Positions 36,584 to 45,647 are shown, numbered from the stretch's first letter. The stretch is DNA of 64,000 nt from HGM04593 sp045630965 (GCA_045630965.1 JAZQTU010000006.1:1-64000); one strand, 5' to 3'. The notes: generated by a model not told the origin, from the letters alone. Numbers and translations: made by a program.

Positions 36584-37180
36584 ATGGCAGAAAATACCAA
36601 GAAACGTTCCGCGATAATCCTCTCGCTTGTTTTGTTGGCACTGGTTGTAGACCAGGTTATCAAGGTTGTGATCAAGACCAATATGCAGTTGGGGGAGAGT
36701 ATCCCGGTTTTTGGTGATTGGTTCAAGATATTGTTCGTGGAAAACAACGGCATGGCATTCGGAATGGAGATATTCAATAAATATTTCCTTACCAGTTTCC
36801 GTATTATTGCTGTTGCTTTCCTTGGATATTTTCTTTGCAAGTCGCTGAAGAACGGAAAGTATCCGTTCGGTTTTTTGGTGTGTGTGGCGCTTATATTGGC
36901 CGGTGCAACCGGTAATATAATCGACTGTCTTTTTTATGGTGAAATCTTCACCCACAGTTATGGTCAGGTTGCAGATTTCGTTTCTTGGGGCAATGGCTAT
37001 AGCGAATTCATGCTGGGACGTGTCGTGGATATGTTCTATTTTCCATTGTTTACATGGCCCGACTGGATGCCTTTGATAGGCGGTGGTGTCTTTTTTGCCC
37101 CGGTATTTAATTTTGCTGATGCGTGTATCAGCTGCAGCGTTGTTGCAATGCTTATTTTTTATAGGAAATATATCCTTTAG
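36584..37180 (+). CDS. lspA: Lipoprotein signal peptidase (signal peptidase II)
   Basis: 198 residues, inner-membrane aspartic protease that cleaves prolipoprotein signal peptides. It shows the conserved N-terminal LVVDQVIKVVIKTNM, NNGMAFGM, and the two catalytic Asp regions: GNIIDCLFYG (about 107-116) and FNFADACISCSV near the C-terminus. Four membrane spans are visible. An insertion between the two Asp motifs (about 115-165) makes it longer than the ~165-residue E. coli protein, as is usual in Bacteroidetes. It sits in an operon with the dksA-like gene and a DUF4296 lipoprotein, which would be one of its substrates. Confidence 0.95.
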   Translation: MAENTKKRSAIILSLVLLALVVDQVIKVVIKTNMQLGESIPVFGDWFKILFVENNGMAFGMEIFNKYFLTSFRIIAVAFLGYFLCKSLKNGKYPFGFLVCVALILAGATGNIIDCLFYGEIFTHSYGQVADFVSWGNGYSEFMLGRVVDMFYFPLFTWPDWMPLIGGGVFFAPVFNFADACISCSVVAMLIFYRKYIL

Positions 37181-37191
37181 GATTTGCCGTT

Positions 37192-37980
37192 ATGTCCTTC
37201 CTCAGGTATCTCTCCATTTCTTTAATCCTGTTTCTTGTAGTTTCTTGCGAGGTCAGGATACCTGACAATGTTATCCCTCCCGACAAGATGGAGGCTATTC
37301 TGTATGATTATCATCTTGTGCAGGCGATGTCGGGTGAATATGGGTCTGATGCTTATAAGGAGAAACTTTTCTATACCTACATCTTCAAGAAACATAATGT
37401 TGAAAAGGCTTATTTCGATTCAACAATGCAGTGGTATAACCGCTATCCAAAGCATTTGAGGAAGGTCTATGAGAATATTTCCGCAAGAATTGATGCTGAA
37501 GTTGAAGAACTTAATCTTATAAAAGTCATAGACAAGGAGGGTGTTACCATTGGGCAGGTATCTTTTACGGGCGATAATACTGATCTCTGGACAAGTTCAA
37601 AAACCAAATACCTCTCTTCAAATTCCTTGAACAATAGATTGTCGTTCTCATTTGATGTACCTGACGATACAACTTTTGTCAAAGGAGACAGTCTTGTATT
37701 CTCTTTCAGAACGGAATTCGTCTCATGTGATTCGGTTACTCAGGACGCTTTTGCGTCAATCCGTCTTGATTACGATGACAAATCTTTTTATGCGAAATCG
37801 GTTGAAATCGATTCGGCAGGAGGGTATTGCATTGCTGCTCCAAGGTATCATGAATCTAAATTGAAGTCCATGTATGGCTTTGTCTATTACACAGACAATG
37901 ATACAACGGCTTGCTCGCGTATGCTGTTGCACGATGTCTCACTCATGAGAATTCACCCGTCAACGAGTGAAGAAAACTGA
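37192..37980 (+). CDS. DUF4296 lipoprotein
   Basis: 262 residues with a lipoprotein signal peptide (LFLVVSCEVR, lipobox Cys at about 19). The N-terminal ~100 residues match the DUF4296 domain: PDKMEAILYDYHLVQAM, then YIFKKHNVEKAYFDSTMQWY. A beta-rich C-terminal domain follows. Function is unknown. DUF4296 genes are widespread in Bacteroidetes next to lspA and similar genes. It starts 11 bases after lspA and is followed after 5 bases by a small gene. Confidence 0.88.
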   Translation: MSFLRYLSISLILFLVVSCEVRIPDNVIPPDKMEAILYDYHLVQAMSGEYGSDAYKEKLFYTYIFKKHNVEKAYFDSTMQWYNRYPKHLRKVYENISARIDAEVEELNLIKVIDKEGVTIGQVSFTGDNTDLWTSSKTKYLSSNSLNNRLSFSFDVPDDTTFVKGDSLVFSFRTEFVSCDSVTQDAFASIRLDYDDKSFYAKSVEIDSAGGYCIAAPRYHESKLKSMYGFVYYTDNDTTACSRMLLHDVSLMRIHPSTSEEN

Positions 37981-37985
37981 TTTTT

Positions 37986-38243
37986 ATGCTCTATCTCGCA
38001 AGAAATCTTCACTTGGTCAACGGTACGGTATTACGCAATATTGTTGTTGATGTCTGCGATGGTGTTGTAAATGATTTTTATCCTTTTTCTTTCGAAAGGG
38101 AATCAATGTTTCTTGTGGATGATATCTATCTCTCCAATTTTGAAAACGATGCTGATAAACAAATAGCATCTTGCCTTTGTGAAAGCAAGATGCTATACGC
38201 TTGTACTCTCTCCGAAGATGGAGAACTTCATCGTTTGAAGTGA
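37986..38243 (+). CDS. Small conserved-looking protein after the DUF4296 gene
   Basis: 85 residues, soluble, no signal peptide: MLYLARNLHLVNGTVLRN, then an acidic central part with SFERESMFLVDDIYLS. Its start is only 5 bases after the DUF4296 stop, so translation is probably coupled. I do not recognise the family. The codon use and tight spacing support a real gene. Its stop codon directly abuts the stop of the convergent methyltransferase gene. Confidence 0.7.
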   Translation: MLYLARNLHLVNGTVLRNIVVDVCDGVVNDFYPFSFERESMFLVDDIYLSNFENDADKQIASCLCESKMLYACTLSEDGELHRLK

Positions 38244-39002
38244 TTACTTTGCTCTTCTTCGGAATTCACTGCATATTATTGCTGTTGCTACAGATACGTT
38301 CAATGACTCTGACGTGCTCCTCTCTCTTGGATAGTTAGGGATGAGGAGACGGTCTGTTATCAATTTGCTGCACTCTTCGCTTATTCCATTTCCTTCGTTG
38401 CCCATTACCACAAGTCCTTTGTTGGTGATTTCACTTGAGTATATATCTTCTCCGTCAAGGAAGGTGCCGTAAACAGGTGCTTTGCCATTCAAAGATAGTA
38501 TCATTTTACTCAGGTCTGTGTAATGAATCTTTACTCTTCCTATGGCACCCATTGTAGCTTGTACAGTCTTTGGATTGTATATGTCTACGCAACCGTTCGA
38601 ACAGAATATATTTTCAATGCCGAACCAGTCGGCAATACGAATGATTGTTCCCATGTTTCCCGGGTCCTGTACATTGTCAAGAGCCAGGCAAAGTTCTCGC
38701 TCCGGAGCGTTGTAGTCCGTTGGGTGCTGTAGCTGTTTGAATACTGCAAGAACTCCTTGAGGAGTGCGCAGGAAACTCGCTTTTTTCATCTCCTCCTCGC
38801 TGGCAACTGATATTTCGGCTGTTGTATTGAGTTTATGCGTTTTCAGCCACTCGTCTGTAGCAATGATATATTTGGTTTCCACTCCAAGGTCAATGAGGTC
38901 CTGAACAGTCTTGCCACCTTCGGCAACGAACAGACCTGTTTCCTTGCGGAATTTACGCAGTTCAAGAGCTTTGATCTGTTTTAACAGCGATTTGCTAATC
39001 AT
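38244..39002 (-). CDS. RNA methyltransferase, TrmH/SpoU family
   Basis: 252 residues. The N-terminal domain (SLLKQIKALELRKFRKET, GLFVAEGGKTV) is of the SpoU substrate-binding type. The SPOUT domain motifs are LDNVQDPGNMGTIIRIADWF (about 110-129), VVMGNEGNGISEE (about 200) and IPNYPRERSTSESLNVSVA (about 225-243). It is closer to the RlmB/TrmH form than the paralogue at 13729-14526. It would 2'-O-methylate an rRNA or tRNA ribose; the target is not assignable. The promoter box TAGATTTG is at 39031-39038. Confidence 0.92.
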   Translation of the reverse strand: MISKSLLKQIKALELRKFRKETGLFVAEGGKTVQDLIDLGVETKYIIATDEWLKTHKLNTTAEISVASEEEMKKASFLRTPQGVLAVFKQLQHPTDYNAPERELCLALDNVQDPGNMGTIIRIADWFGIENIFCSNGCVDIYNPKTVQATMGAIGRVKIHYTDLSKMILSLNGKAPVYGTFLDGEDIYSSEITNKGLVVMGNEGNGISEECSKLITDRLLIPNYPRERSTSESLNVSVATAIICSEFRRRAK

Positions 39003-39030
39003 ATTTCTGTTTATCTTCGTTAAAGTGGTG

Positions 39031-39038
39031 CAAATCTA
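39031..39038 (-). promoter_or_regulatory. -7 box of the TrmH-family gene
   Basis: Reads TAGATTTG on the minus strand (exact TAnnTTTG), 28 bases before the ATG at 39002. Confidence 0.5.
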
Positions 39039-39060
39039 CCTTAAATCTTTGATTTTTCTG

Positions 39061-39240
39061 CTATATTTGAGATAAATCTCCAATATTGCCTGTACTCGCT
39101 GTAAAATATTCAAGCAAGCTTGATTTTATTTTGCTCGTTTCTTGCTATCTTTGAGATAAATCTCGAAGATATTCTGCACTCGCCGTAAAATATTCAAGCA
39201 AGCTTGATTTTATTTTGCTCGTTTCTTGCTATCTTTGTAA
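39061..39240 (+). repeat. 84-bp tandem duplication with promoter-like boxes upstream of tamL
   Basis: Unit 1 is 39061-39144, unit 2 is 39145-39228, and a third unit begins at 39229 (CTATCTTTG). The period is exactly 84 bases with a few substitutions. Each unit start carries a TAnnTTTG box: TATATTTG at 39062, TATCTTTG at 39146 and TATCTTTG at 39230. The last box lies 28 bases before the tamL ATG and is the most likely active promoter. Spacing to an upstream TTG is not ideal. Confidence 0.85.
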
Positions 39241-39265
39241 GAATTTGTAAAAATTAGGTGTACTG

Positions 39266-41569
39266 ATGCCAAAAAGATTGTGGACATATATTCTACTCTG
39301 TATCCTTATGGTTACGTCATGCTCTGTGAATAAGTTTATTCCAGAGGGTGAGTATCTTCTTAAGGATGTGAAGATTGTCTCTAATACCAACGCGTCAAAT
39401 GTCATCAAGTCGCGTAATTATGTGCGTCAGATGCCTAATGCAAAATGGTTCAGCCTTGTCAAGGTGCCTTTATACACTTATGCCTTGTCGGGGCGTGATA
39501 CCACTATGTGGATAAACAATGTTTTGCAGCGTCTTGGTGAAGCGCCGGTCATTTACAATGAAGGACTTGCCGAAATAAGCCGAAGGAATATTGAACAGAT
39601 GCTTGTCAATGAGGGCTATCTCCATGCTACAGTCGATTTCGAGTGTGAGAAGCGTGACGAGAAGAGGCGTGCTGTTGCTACGTATTATCTGCATGAACGT
39701 GAGAGGTATCATGTGTCGGACATAACGCTCAACAGTGCTGACAGTGCGTTATGCTCTATAATTGATATCAATTCCGAAGATTCGCATCTGCGCCCCGGTA
39801 TGCCATTCAGTGTTGAAGGTATGGAACAGGAGCGTAACCGTTTGACCAAAATGTTGAGAGACAAGGGATACTATCGTTTTCAAAAAGATTACATAACCTT
39901 TACGGCCGATACTGCACACCATTCCGACAAGGTGAAACTTACAATGAATATCGCGATGTTCACAGCGTCTCCCAATGCTTTGACTACACCTCACCAGCAG
40001 TACAGGGTTGGAGATGTGCATTACGTAACCGGTGCCGGTATGCGTTTCGATGAAGCTGCATTGGCACAGTGTGATACTTTGTTGTATCGCAATTACAAGA
40101 TTCTTTATAAAGACAATTCGATTGTACGTCCCGGTGTTCTTGTTGAGAATACATTCTTTCAGCCAGGTGACATGTTCTCGCAAAATAACGTGGACAGGAC
40201 TTTCAATTCGTTTGCGCAGCTTACGGCGTTAAAATATACTACAATACGTATGGTTGAGCGTGCCGATACTGCATTGCTCGACTGCTACATTATGTTTGAA
40301 CGTAACAAGAGACGTTCTGTCGGTTTTGAGCTGGAGGGAACAAATACAGCCGGTGACTTGGGTGCGGCAGCCTCCGTAACATTTTCGGACAAGAACCTTT
40401 TCAAAGGTTCTGAATTGCTCTCTTTGCGCATTTTTGGAGCATATGAGGCGGTTTCCAATCTTAGCGGATATACCGGTGACAGCTATTTCGAATATGGTGC
40501 CGAATTGAGCTTGAGATTGCTTGGTGGTATTCCGCAAGCCTTTGTTCCTGCCGAGAAGCGTATGTTGCTCTCTTCTACGCTGTTCTCTTTGAAACTCAAT
40601 TCACAGGAACGCCCTGAGTTCGAGAGGCGAATTCTTTCCGGATCGTGGAGTTATATGTGGAGCAAGCGTAAGGAGGATATGCATAAGCTCGACATAGTTG
40701 ACCTTAACTACATCTATGTGCCATGGATTTCGGAAACATTCAAGAAAGAGTATCTTGACAGTGTTTCGAACAGGAATTCAATTCTTAAATACAATTATGA
40801 GAACCTGCTGATAACCAAGTTGGGATATACTTATTCGTATAACTCGTCACATAATAATAAAAATCGTTTTGAGCGTGTCGTATATTCTTTGCGTGCCAAT
40901 GTAGAGAGTTCGGGAAATCTCCTTTACGGTATAAACAGCGCATTTGGTGGTGCAAAGAACAGTGACGGGCAATATACGTTGCTTAAAATTGCTTATGCAC
41001 AGTATGTGAAGGGTGATTTTGATTTCGCAACGCGTATAAACATGGACGACCGCAATTCAATTGTCCTGCACTTTGGTCTGGGAATTGCCTATCCGTACGG
41101 AAATTCGCGCATATTGCCGTTTGAAAAGCGATATTTCTCGGGTGGAGCCAATGGTATGCGTGGATGGACTGTGAGGAGCCTTGGCCCCGGTCCTTATCGT
41201 AATGAAGGAAGAAGTATTGACTTTATAAATCAGTCGGGTGATATCAAGCTTGACTTGAATGTTGAATACCGTACACACCTGTTTTGGAAAATCCATTCAG
41301 CGGTCTTCCTTGATGCAGGTAATATATGGACAATACGTGAGTATGAGGAGCAACCTGGAGGACAGTTCAAGTTCACAACCTTCTATAAGGACTTGGCGTT
41401 GTCTTATGGTATTGGTTTCAGGTTCGATTTAGGCCTGTTCGTTTTCCGTCTTGATGGAGCGATGAAGGCGATAAACCCTGCGTATGACGGCAGGGAAAGA
41501 TTTCCTGTCATATGTCCTAAGTTCGGACGAGACTTTGCATTGCATTTTGCAATAGGATATCCGTTCTGA
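39266..41569 (+). CDS. tamL: TamL-like outer-membrane assembly lipoprotein (BamA/TamA family)
   Basis: 767 residues. The signal peptide ends in a lipobox (MVTSCSVNKF), which distinguishes Bacteroidetes TamL from TamA. POTRA-like domains occupy about residues 30-330 (for example GEAPVIYNEGLAEISRRNIE and LTKMLRDKGYYRFQKDYI). The C-terminal ~430 residues form the Omp85 beta-barrel, with RYFSGGANGMRGWTVRSLGP as the conserved barrel motif and an aromatic last residue (AIGYPF). It probably works with an inner-membrane TamB to insert outer-membrane proteins or move lipids. It is preceded by the promoter duplication. The YycJ-like gene follows after 36 bases. Confidence 0.92.
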   Translation: MPKRLWTYILLCILMVTSCSVNKFIPEGEYLLKDVKIVSNTNASNVIKSRNYVRQMPNAKWFSLVKVPLYTYALSGRDTTMWINNVLQRLGEAPVIYNEGLAEISRRNIEQMLVNEGYLHATVDFECEKRDEKRRAVATYYLHERERYHVSDITLNSADSALCSIIDINSEDSHLRPGMPFSVEGMEQERNRLTKMLRDKGYYRFQKDYITFTADTAHHSDKVKLTMNIAMFTASPNALTTPHQQYRVGDVHYVTGAGMRFDEAALAQCDTLLYRNYKILYKDNSIVRPGVLVENTFFQPGDMFSQNNVDRTFNSFAQLTALKYTTIRMVERADTALLDCYIMFERNKRRSVGFELEGTNTAGDLGAAASVTFSDKNLFKGSELLSLRIFGAYEAVSNLSGYTGDSYFEYGAELSLRLLGGIPQAFVPAEKRMLLSSTLFSLKLNSQERPEFERRILSGSWSYMWSKRKEDMHKLDIVDLNYIYVPWISETFKKEYLDSVSNRNSILKYNYENLLITKLGYTYSYNSSHNNKNRFERVVYSLRANVESSGNLLYGINSAFGGAKNSDGQYTLLKIAYAQYVKGDFDFATRINMDDRNSIVLHFGLGIAYPYGNSRILPFEKRYFSGGANGMRGWTVRSLGPGPYRNEGRSIDFINQSGDIKLDLNVEYRTHLFWKIHSAVFLDAGNIWTIREYEEQPGGQFKFTTFYKDLALSYGIGFRFDLGLFVFRLDGAMKAINPAYDGRERFPVICPKFGRDFALHFAIGYPF

Positions 41570-41605
41570 CGTATGATGTTGTTTTGAGAAAAAAGAAAAT
41601 ATATA

Positions 41606-42409
41606 ATGGAGATACGATTTATGAGTATTGGTAGCGGAAGCTGCGGCAACTGTTACTATTTGGGGGTAGGGGATTACGGTATCCTTGTTGATGCCGGAAT
41701 ACCGTCCAAGACTATCAGGACTGCCCTTAAAAAGGAGGGAATACCTTTCGAGAGTATATGTGCCATGTTTGTGACACACGACCATGCCGACCATATCAAG
41801 TCGTTGGGTGTGATATCGGCAAAGGCGAATATACCGGTGTATGCAACACGTGAGGTGCATGAAGGAATAACAAAGAACTATTGTGTGTCCAAGCCAATAG
41901 AGCCTGCCTATGTGAGATATGTCAATAAAGAAGATCCTGTGACGCTCCGCGATATGGTTATAACCCCTTTTGAAGTGCCTCACGATGGTAGTGACAATGT
42001 AGGATATTTTATAGAAGTAGGTGACAAGAAGTTCTGTATTGCAACCGACTTGGGTGAGATAACACCAACTGTGTCATATTATGTCGACCAGGCAAATTAC
42101 CTTGTAATAGAGTCAAATTATGAGGAGCAGATGCTTGCAATGGGACGTTATCCCGAATTCTTGAAGATGCGTGTAGCAAGCGCCCGTGGACATATGAGTA
42201 ACCAGGCAACGGCAAAATATCTTGCTTCTCATTTCAATGAGCATCTCAAGTATATATGGCTGTGTCATTTGAGTGAGGAGAATAACCATCCGGAATTGGC
42301 CTACAAGACAGTTGCCATGGAGTTTGGAGACTATGGTATAATACCAGGAAAGGATGTGCAACTGACGGTTTTGAAGCGTACGATGCCATCTCAATTGTAT
42401 CGTCTCTGA
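41606..42409 (+). CDS. MBL-fold metallo-hydrolase, YycJ/WalJ-like
   Basis: 267 residues with a metallo-beta-lactamase fold. The N-terminus MSIGSGSCGNCYYLGVGD is typical of YycJ-like proteins. The metal-binding motif is FVTHDHADHIKSLG (HxHxDH, about residues 55-68). Further metal ligands appear in PHDGSDNVGY and ATDLGE, and in ESNYEE. YycJ/WalJ proteins are exonuclease-like enzymes of uncertain role in several phyla. It lies between tamL and tyrS on the same strand (gaps of 36 and 43 bases). Confidence 0.9.
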   Translation: MEIRFMSIGSGSCGNCYYLGVGDYGILVDAGIPSKTIRTALKKEGIPFESICAMFVTHDHADHIKSLGVISAKANIPVYATREVHEGITKNYCVSKPIEPAYVRYVNKEDPVTLRDMVITPFEVPHDGSDNVGYFIEVGDKKFCIATDLGEITPTVSYYVDQANYLVIESNYEEQMLAMGRYPEFLKMRVASARGHMSNQATAKYLASHFNEHLKYIWLCHLSEENNHPELAYKTVAMEFGDYGIIPGKDVQLTVLKRTMPSQLYRL

Positions 42410-42452
42410 AATGATTTGTTTTGGAAATATTAATAAATAAAATACTATAACT

Positions 42453-43748
42453 ATGAATTTTGTACAGGAACTTAAGTGGAGAGGCATGATTCAGGACATG
42501 ACTCCCGGAACAGAGGAACAGTTGCAGAAGGAGATGACAAGCGCATATCTTGGCATTGACCCAACTGCAGACTCCTTACATATCGGTCACCTTGTAGGTG
42601 TTATGATGTTGCGTCATTTTCAGTTGTGTGGTCATAAGCCCATTGCTCTTATCGGTGGTGCTACTGGTATGATTGGCGACCCTTCGGGAAAGTCAAAGGA
42701 GCGTGTGCTTATTGATGAGGAGAAATTGCGTCACAATCAGGAAGCTCTCAAGAAACAGCTTGCACGTTTCCTTGATTTCGACAGCGATGCACCCAATGCT
42801 GCCGTATTGGTTAACAACTGCGACTGGATGAAGAATTTTACATTCCTTGACTTTATCCGTAATATCGGTAAGATGATTACCGTGAACTATATGATGTCCA
42901 AGGATTCTGTAAAGCGTCGTCTTTCGGGTGAAGCCGGTACAGACGGTATGTCATTTACCGAGTTTACATATCAGCTTCTTCAGGGTTATGACTATGTACA
43001 TCTCAACGAGACTCACGGCTGTAAGCTACAGCTTGGTGGTGCCGATCAGTGGGGTAATATAACAACCGGTACAGAGATGATCCGTAAGATGTCAGGAAAC
43101 GAGGTCTTCGCTCTTACATGTCCTCTTATCACTAAAGCCGACGGCAAGAAGTTCGGTAAGACCGAGCAGGGTAATATATGGCTTGACAAGCGTTATACAT
43201 CGCCATATCGTTTCTACCAGTTCTGGCTCAATGTAAGCGATGAGGATGCCGACAAGTATATCAAGATATTCACATCAATCTGTCGCGAAGAGATTGAGGC
43301 TCTTGTAGCAGAGCATGCGCAGGCTCCTCATATGCGTCTGTTGCAGAAGCGCCTTGCAAAGGAGGTAACAGTTCTTGTTCATGGTGAGGAGGAATACAAT
43401 AAGGCTGTAGAGGCTTCTAATATTCTCTTTGGCAATGCATCTACCGACGCTTTGCGTTCACTCGATGAAGATACATTACTCGCAGTCTTCGACGGCGTAC
43501 CACAGTTCGAGGTCTCACGTGAAGTGATAAATGCCGGTGTAAAGGCTGTTGACCTTACTACCGACAATGCGTCAATCTTTGCATCAAAAGGCGAGATGCG
43601 TAAACTTGTTCAGGGTGGTGGTGTTTCAATCAATAAGGAGAAACTCGCAGCCTTTGACCAGGTAATTACAGCAGAAAATCTTTTGAACGACAAGTATATC
43701 CTTGTTCAGAAGGGCAAGAAGAACTATTACCTGATAATCGTTAAGTAA
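42453..43748 (+). CDS. tyrS: Tyrosine--tRNA ligase
   Basis: 431 residues, class I synthetase. The HIGH motif is SLHIGHLVGVMMLRHFQ (about residues 42-58). The KMSKS-type motif is KFGKTEQGNIWLD (about 232). GGADQWGNITTGTEM marks the tyrosine-binding region. The C-terminal S4 RNA-binding domain is present (LVQGGGVSINKEKL). The length is normal. It is the last gene of the tamL-side run and is followed by a strong hairpin terminator. Confidence 0.97.
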   Translation: MNFVQELKWRGMIQDMTPGTEEQLQKEMTSAYLGIDPTADSLHIGHLVGVMMLRHFQLCGHKPIALIGGATGMIGDPSGKSKERVLIDEEKLRHNQEALKKQLARFLDFDSDAPNAAVLVNNCDWMKNFTFLDFIRNIGKMITVNYMMSKDSVKRRLSGEAGTDGMSFTEFTYQLLQGYDYVHLNETHGCKLQLGGADQWGNITTGTEMIRKMSGNEVFALTCPLITKADGKKFGKTEQGNIWLDKRYTSPYRFYQFWLNVSDEDADKYIKIFTSICREEIEALVAEHAQAPHMRLLQKRLAKEVTVLVHGEEEYNKAVEASNILFGNASTDALRSLDEDTLLAVFDGVPQFEVSREVINAGVKAVDLTTDNASIFASKGEMRKLVQGGGVSINKEKLAAFDQVITAENLLNDKYILVQKGKKNYYLIIVK

Positions 43749-43765
43749 TAGCTTGACTTTTATAT

Positions 43766-43802
43766 AATTTAGGGGCAATTCGTATTGAATTGCCCCTAAA
43801 TT
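43766..43802. terminator. tyrS terminator
   Basis: A perfect 16-bp stem (43766-43781 with 43787-43802) with a T-run after it on the plus strand and an A/T-rich start, so it can work both ways between tyrS and tRNA-Lys. Confidence 0.9.
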
Positions 43803-43846
43803 TGTTTTTATATATGGTGTATAGCTTTCCAAGAATAAATTTATAA

Positions 43847-43879
43847 AAAAAAGACAGCTACCGAAGTAACTGTCTTTTG
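43847..43879 (-). terminator. tRNA-Lys terminator
   Basis: An AAAAGACAG-type stem immediately follows the tRNA 3' end on the minus strand and runs into a T-tract. Confidence 0.85.
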
Positions 43880-43952
43880 TACGCCGTCAGGGACTCGAAC
43901 CCTGGACCCATTGATTAAGAGTCAATTGCTCTACCAACTGAGCTAACAGCGC
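43880..43952 (-). tRNA. tRNA-Lys (anticodon CTT)
   Basis: A 73-base cloverleaf on the minus strand. The acceptor arms GCGCTGT and ACGGCGT pair with one G-T end pair and one T-G wobble. The D-arm, the anticodon stem ATTGA/TCAAT with loop CTCTTAA, and the T-arm CAGGG-TTCGAGT-CCCTG are all present. The anticodon CTT reads AAG (Lys). CCA is not encoded. A near-perfect promoter lies upstream. Confidence 0.96.
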
Positions 43953-43969
43953 ATTGCCTTAACGCGTTG

Positions 43970-44000
43970 CAAAGGTACAACTTTATTTTAACTCTGCAAA
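43970..44000 (-). promoter_or_regulatory. Promoter of tRNA-Lys
   Basis: On the minus strand TTTG, 19 bases, then TACCTTTG: the cleanest fit to the Bacteroidetes -33/-7 pattern in the window, and 17 bases upstream of the tRNA 5' end. Confidence 0.8.
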
Positions 44001-44092
44001 TCTTTTACAAACTTTTTTTTGACTTTTTTTTGCTCGTCTTGCCAACTTGTTGATTATTAATGATAAAAAATATGATGTTTTTTTATCATTTT

Positions 44093-44500
44093 TTACCACA
44101 ACCATTTTTTCTTCTTTTTAGGCTGGTCATGTTGCTCGGCGCATATGTCGTGCCAGTCTTTTTTTTCATTTATCATTCTATAAATTGTTCCCCAATCGGG
44201 TATTCCGCCAAGATTACGGTCGTCGATAAAGATTTCGGCATTTACTTTATTGAATGTTGCATCTTTGCCAATCTCTTCTTCGGGGTAGCTTTTGTTTACG
44301 GCATAAAATTCTATACCGCGTTCTTTGCACCAATCAACGGCTTCCTGTAGAAGTTCTCCGCTACGTACAGTCCATAATATTATCTGGTGACGTTCCTCTA
44401 TCAGTTTGCGTATAGTTGCTGTTGCAAACGGACGTTCCCTGCCTATTTGTGGATATTCATGTTCTACAATTGTGCCGTCAAAATCTATTGCAATAACCAT
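44093..44500 (-). CDS. HAD-superfamily phosphatase-like protein
   Basis: 135 residues. The N-terminal HAD motif I is VIAIDFDGTIVEHEYP (Asp-x-Asp nucleophile pair at residues 5-7). Motif II is ILWTVRSGELL (Thr), and the acidic motif IV is IFIDDRNLGG near residue 90. There is no cap domain, so it is a small type-C0-like HAD protein of the BT0820-like group often annotated as a hydrolase. The substrate is unknown. It lies after lrgAB on the same strand (63-base gap). Confidence 0.82.
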   Translation of the reverse strand: MVIAIDFDGTIVEHEYPQIGRERPFATATIRKLIEERHQIILWTVRSGELLQEAVDWCKERGIEFYAVNKSYPEEEIGKDATFNKVNAEIFIDDRNLGGIPDWGTIYRMINEKKDWHDICAEQHDQPKKKKKWLW

Positions 44501-44563
44501 AATCTCTATTTTTGTTTGCTAAATTAAGGATTATTTGTTTATAACCAAACAAAAATCAACCTT

Positions 44564-45256
44564 TTATATTAGTCCTTCGAAAAGGATGGCGGCGCCAACA
44601 GTCATGCATCCCGCAACAGCAACCGACAGGCTGCTCATAGCTCCTTCTACCTCGCCAATTTCCATTGCTTTGGCTGTTCCCATCACGTGTGATGCAGTGC
44701 CTATGGCAATTCCTCTGGCAACTGGGTTTTTGATGCCGAACAGTTTGCATATTCCTGCTCCTGCAATGTTGCCGAACAATCCTGTAATCATTATTGCCGA
44801 AACGGTTATGGCTACGTACCCGTTGAGCTCTTCGGATAATCCAATTCCAATGGCTGTTGTTATTGATTTGGGAAGTAACGTCACATATTCTGTGTGGTTC
44901 AGTTTGAACATAAGTGCCATTGCGAATATTGATATGAAACTTGTAAGTACTCCTGATGCGATACCTGCAAGTATGGCTGTCATGTTTTGTTTGAGCAACC
45001 TGACCTGTTCATAAAGTGGTATTGCCAGAGCTACGGTTGCCGGTGTCAGGAGGTAGCTAAGGTATTTGGCGCCGTTGTTGTACTGTTGGTATTCAATTCC
45101 GGTAAGCAATAATGTTGCTATTGTCATTGTTATTGCAAGCAACAATGGGTTGAAAAGAAAAAAGTTGCATTTTTTCTTTATATATGTGCCAATGAGGAAT
45201 GTCCCTATGCTCAAGCCTACTCCAAAGAACAGTGAATTTCCTAGAATTTCTTTCAT
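44564..45256 (-). CDS. lrgB: LrgB-like membrane protein
   Basis: 230 residues with several membrane spans. It matches the LrgB/CidB family, with TAIGIGLSEELNGYVAITV and the conserved SHVMGTAKAMEIGEVEGAMS motif near the C-terminus. LrgAB proteins act in export of pyruvate or in control of murein hydrolase activity and cell lysis. The lrgA-like gene immediately upstream overlaps its start by 4 bases, which implies translational coupling. Confidence 0.9.
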   Translation of the reverse strand: MKEILGNSLFFGVGLSIGTFLIGTYIKKKCNFFLFNPLLLAITMTIATLLLTGIEYQQYNNGAKYLSYLLTPATVALAIPLYEQVRLLKQNMTAILAGIASGVLTSFISIFAMALMFKLNHTEYVTLLPKSITTAIGIGLSEELNGYVAITVSAIMITGLFGNIAGAGICKLFGIKNPVARGIAIGTASHVMGTAKAMEIGEVEGAMSSLSVAVAGCMTVGAAILFEGLI

Positions 45257-45615
45257 TGCTTTCCCTCCTTATTCTTTATGTTTATTATCCACTGTGTCAT
45301 TCTTCCTGTTACAGCCATAACTATAACTGTAGAAACAAGAGATATTATAATAATTGCTGTTAGGAAGTCCTGCATTATGCTCCATGATTCAAGAAGTCCC
45401 ACAGTGGCAGGAATGAACATCATTGGCATTATATATATAAGGAATTTGCCGGTTTCCTTTACGGATGACAATTTTATAACTCCTGTACAGAGTGCTGTAA
45501 ACAGAATTATCATGCCGTATATGCTTGCCGGGATGGGCAGTGGAATGAGTCTGTTCAACAGCTCTCCTATAAGTGATATCGCTATAATTATTTCAAATTG
45601 CAGAATATACTTCAT
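45253..45615 (-). CDS. lrgA: LrgA/CidA-like membrane protein
   Basis: 120 residues with four membrane spans (starting LQFEIIIAISLIGELLNRLI). It includes the family's PASIYGMIILF segment and the later FIPATVGLLES. It is holin-like and partners LrgB. It has its own promoter box (TAATTTTG, 45640-45647). Confidence 0.9.
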   Translation of the reverse strand: MKYILQFEIIIAISLIGELLNRLIPLPIPASIYGMIILFTALCTGVIKLSSVKETGKFLIYIMPMMFIPATVGLLESWSIMQDFLTAIIIISLVSTVIVMAVTGRMTQWIINIKNKEGKQ

Positions 45616-45639
45616 TGTACGCTATTTTGTTTGCAGATG

Positions 45640-45647
45640 CAAAATTA
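45640..45647 (-). promoter_or_regulatory. lrgAB -7 box
   Basis: Reads TAATTTTG on the minus strand, 24 bases before the lrgA ATG. Confidence 0.5.
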
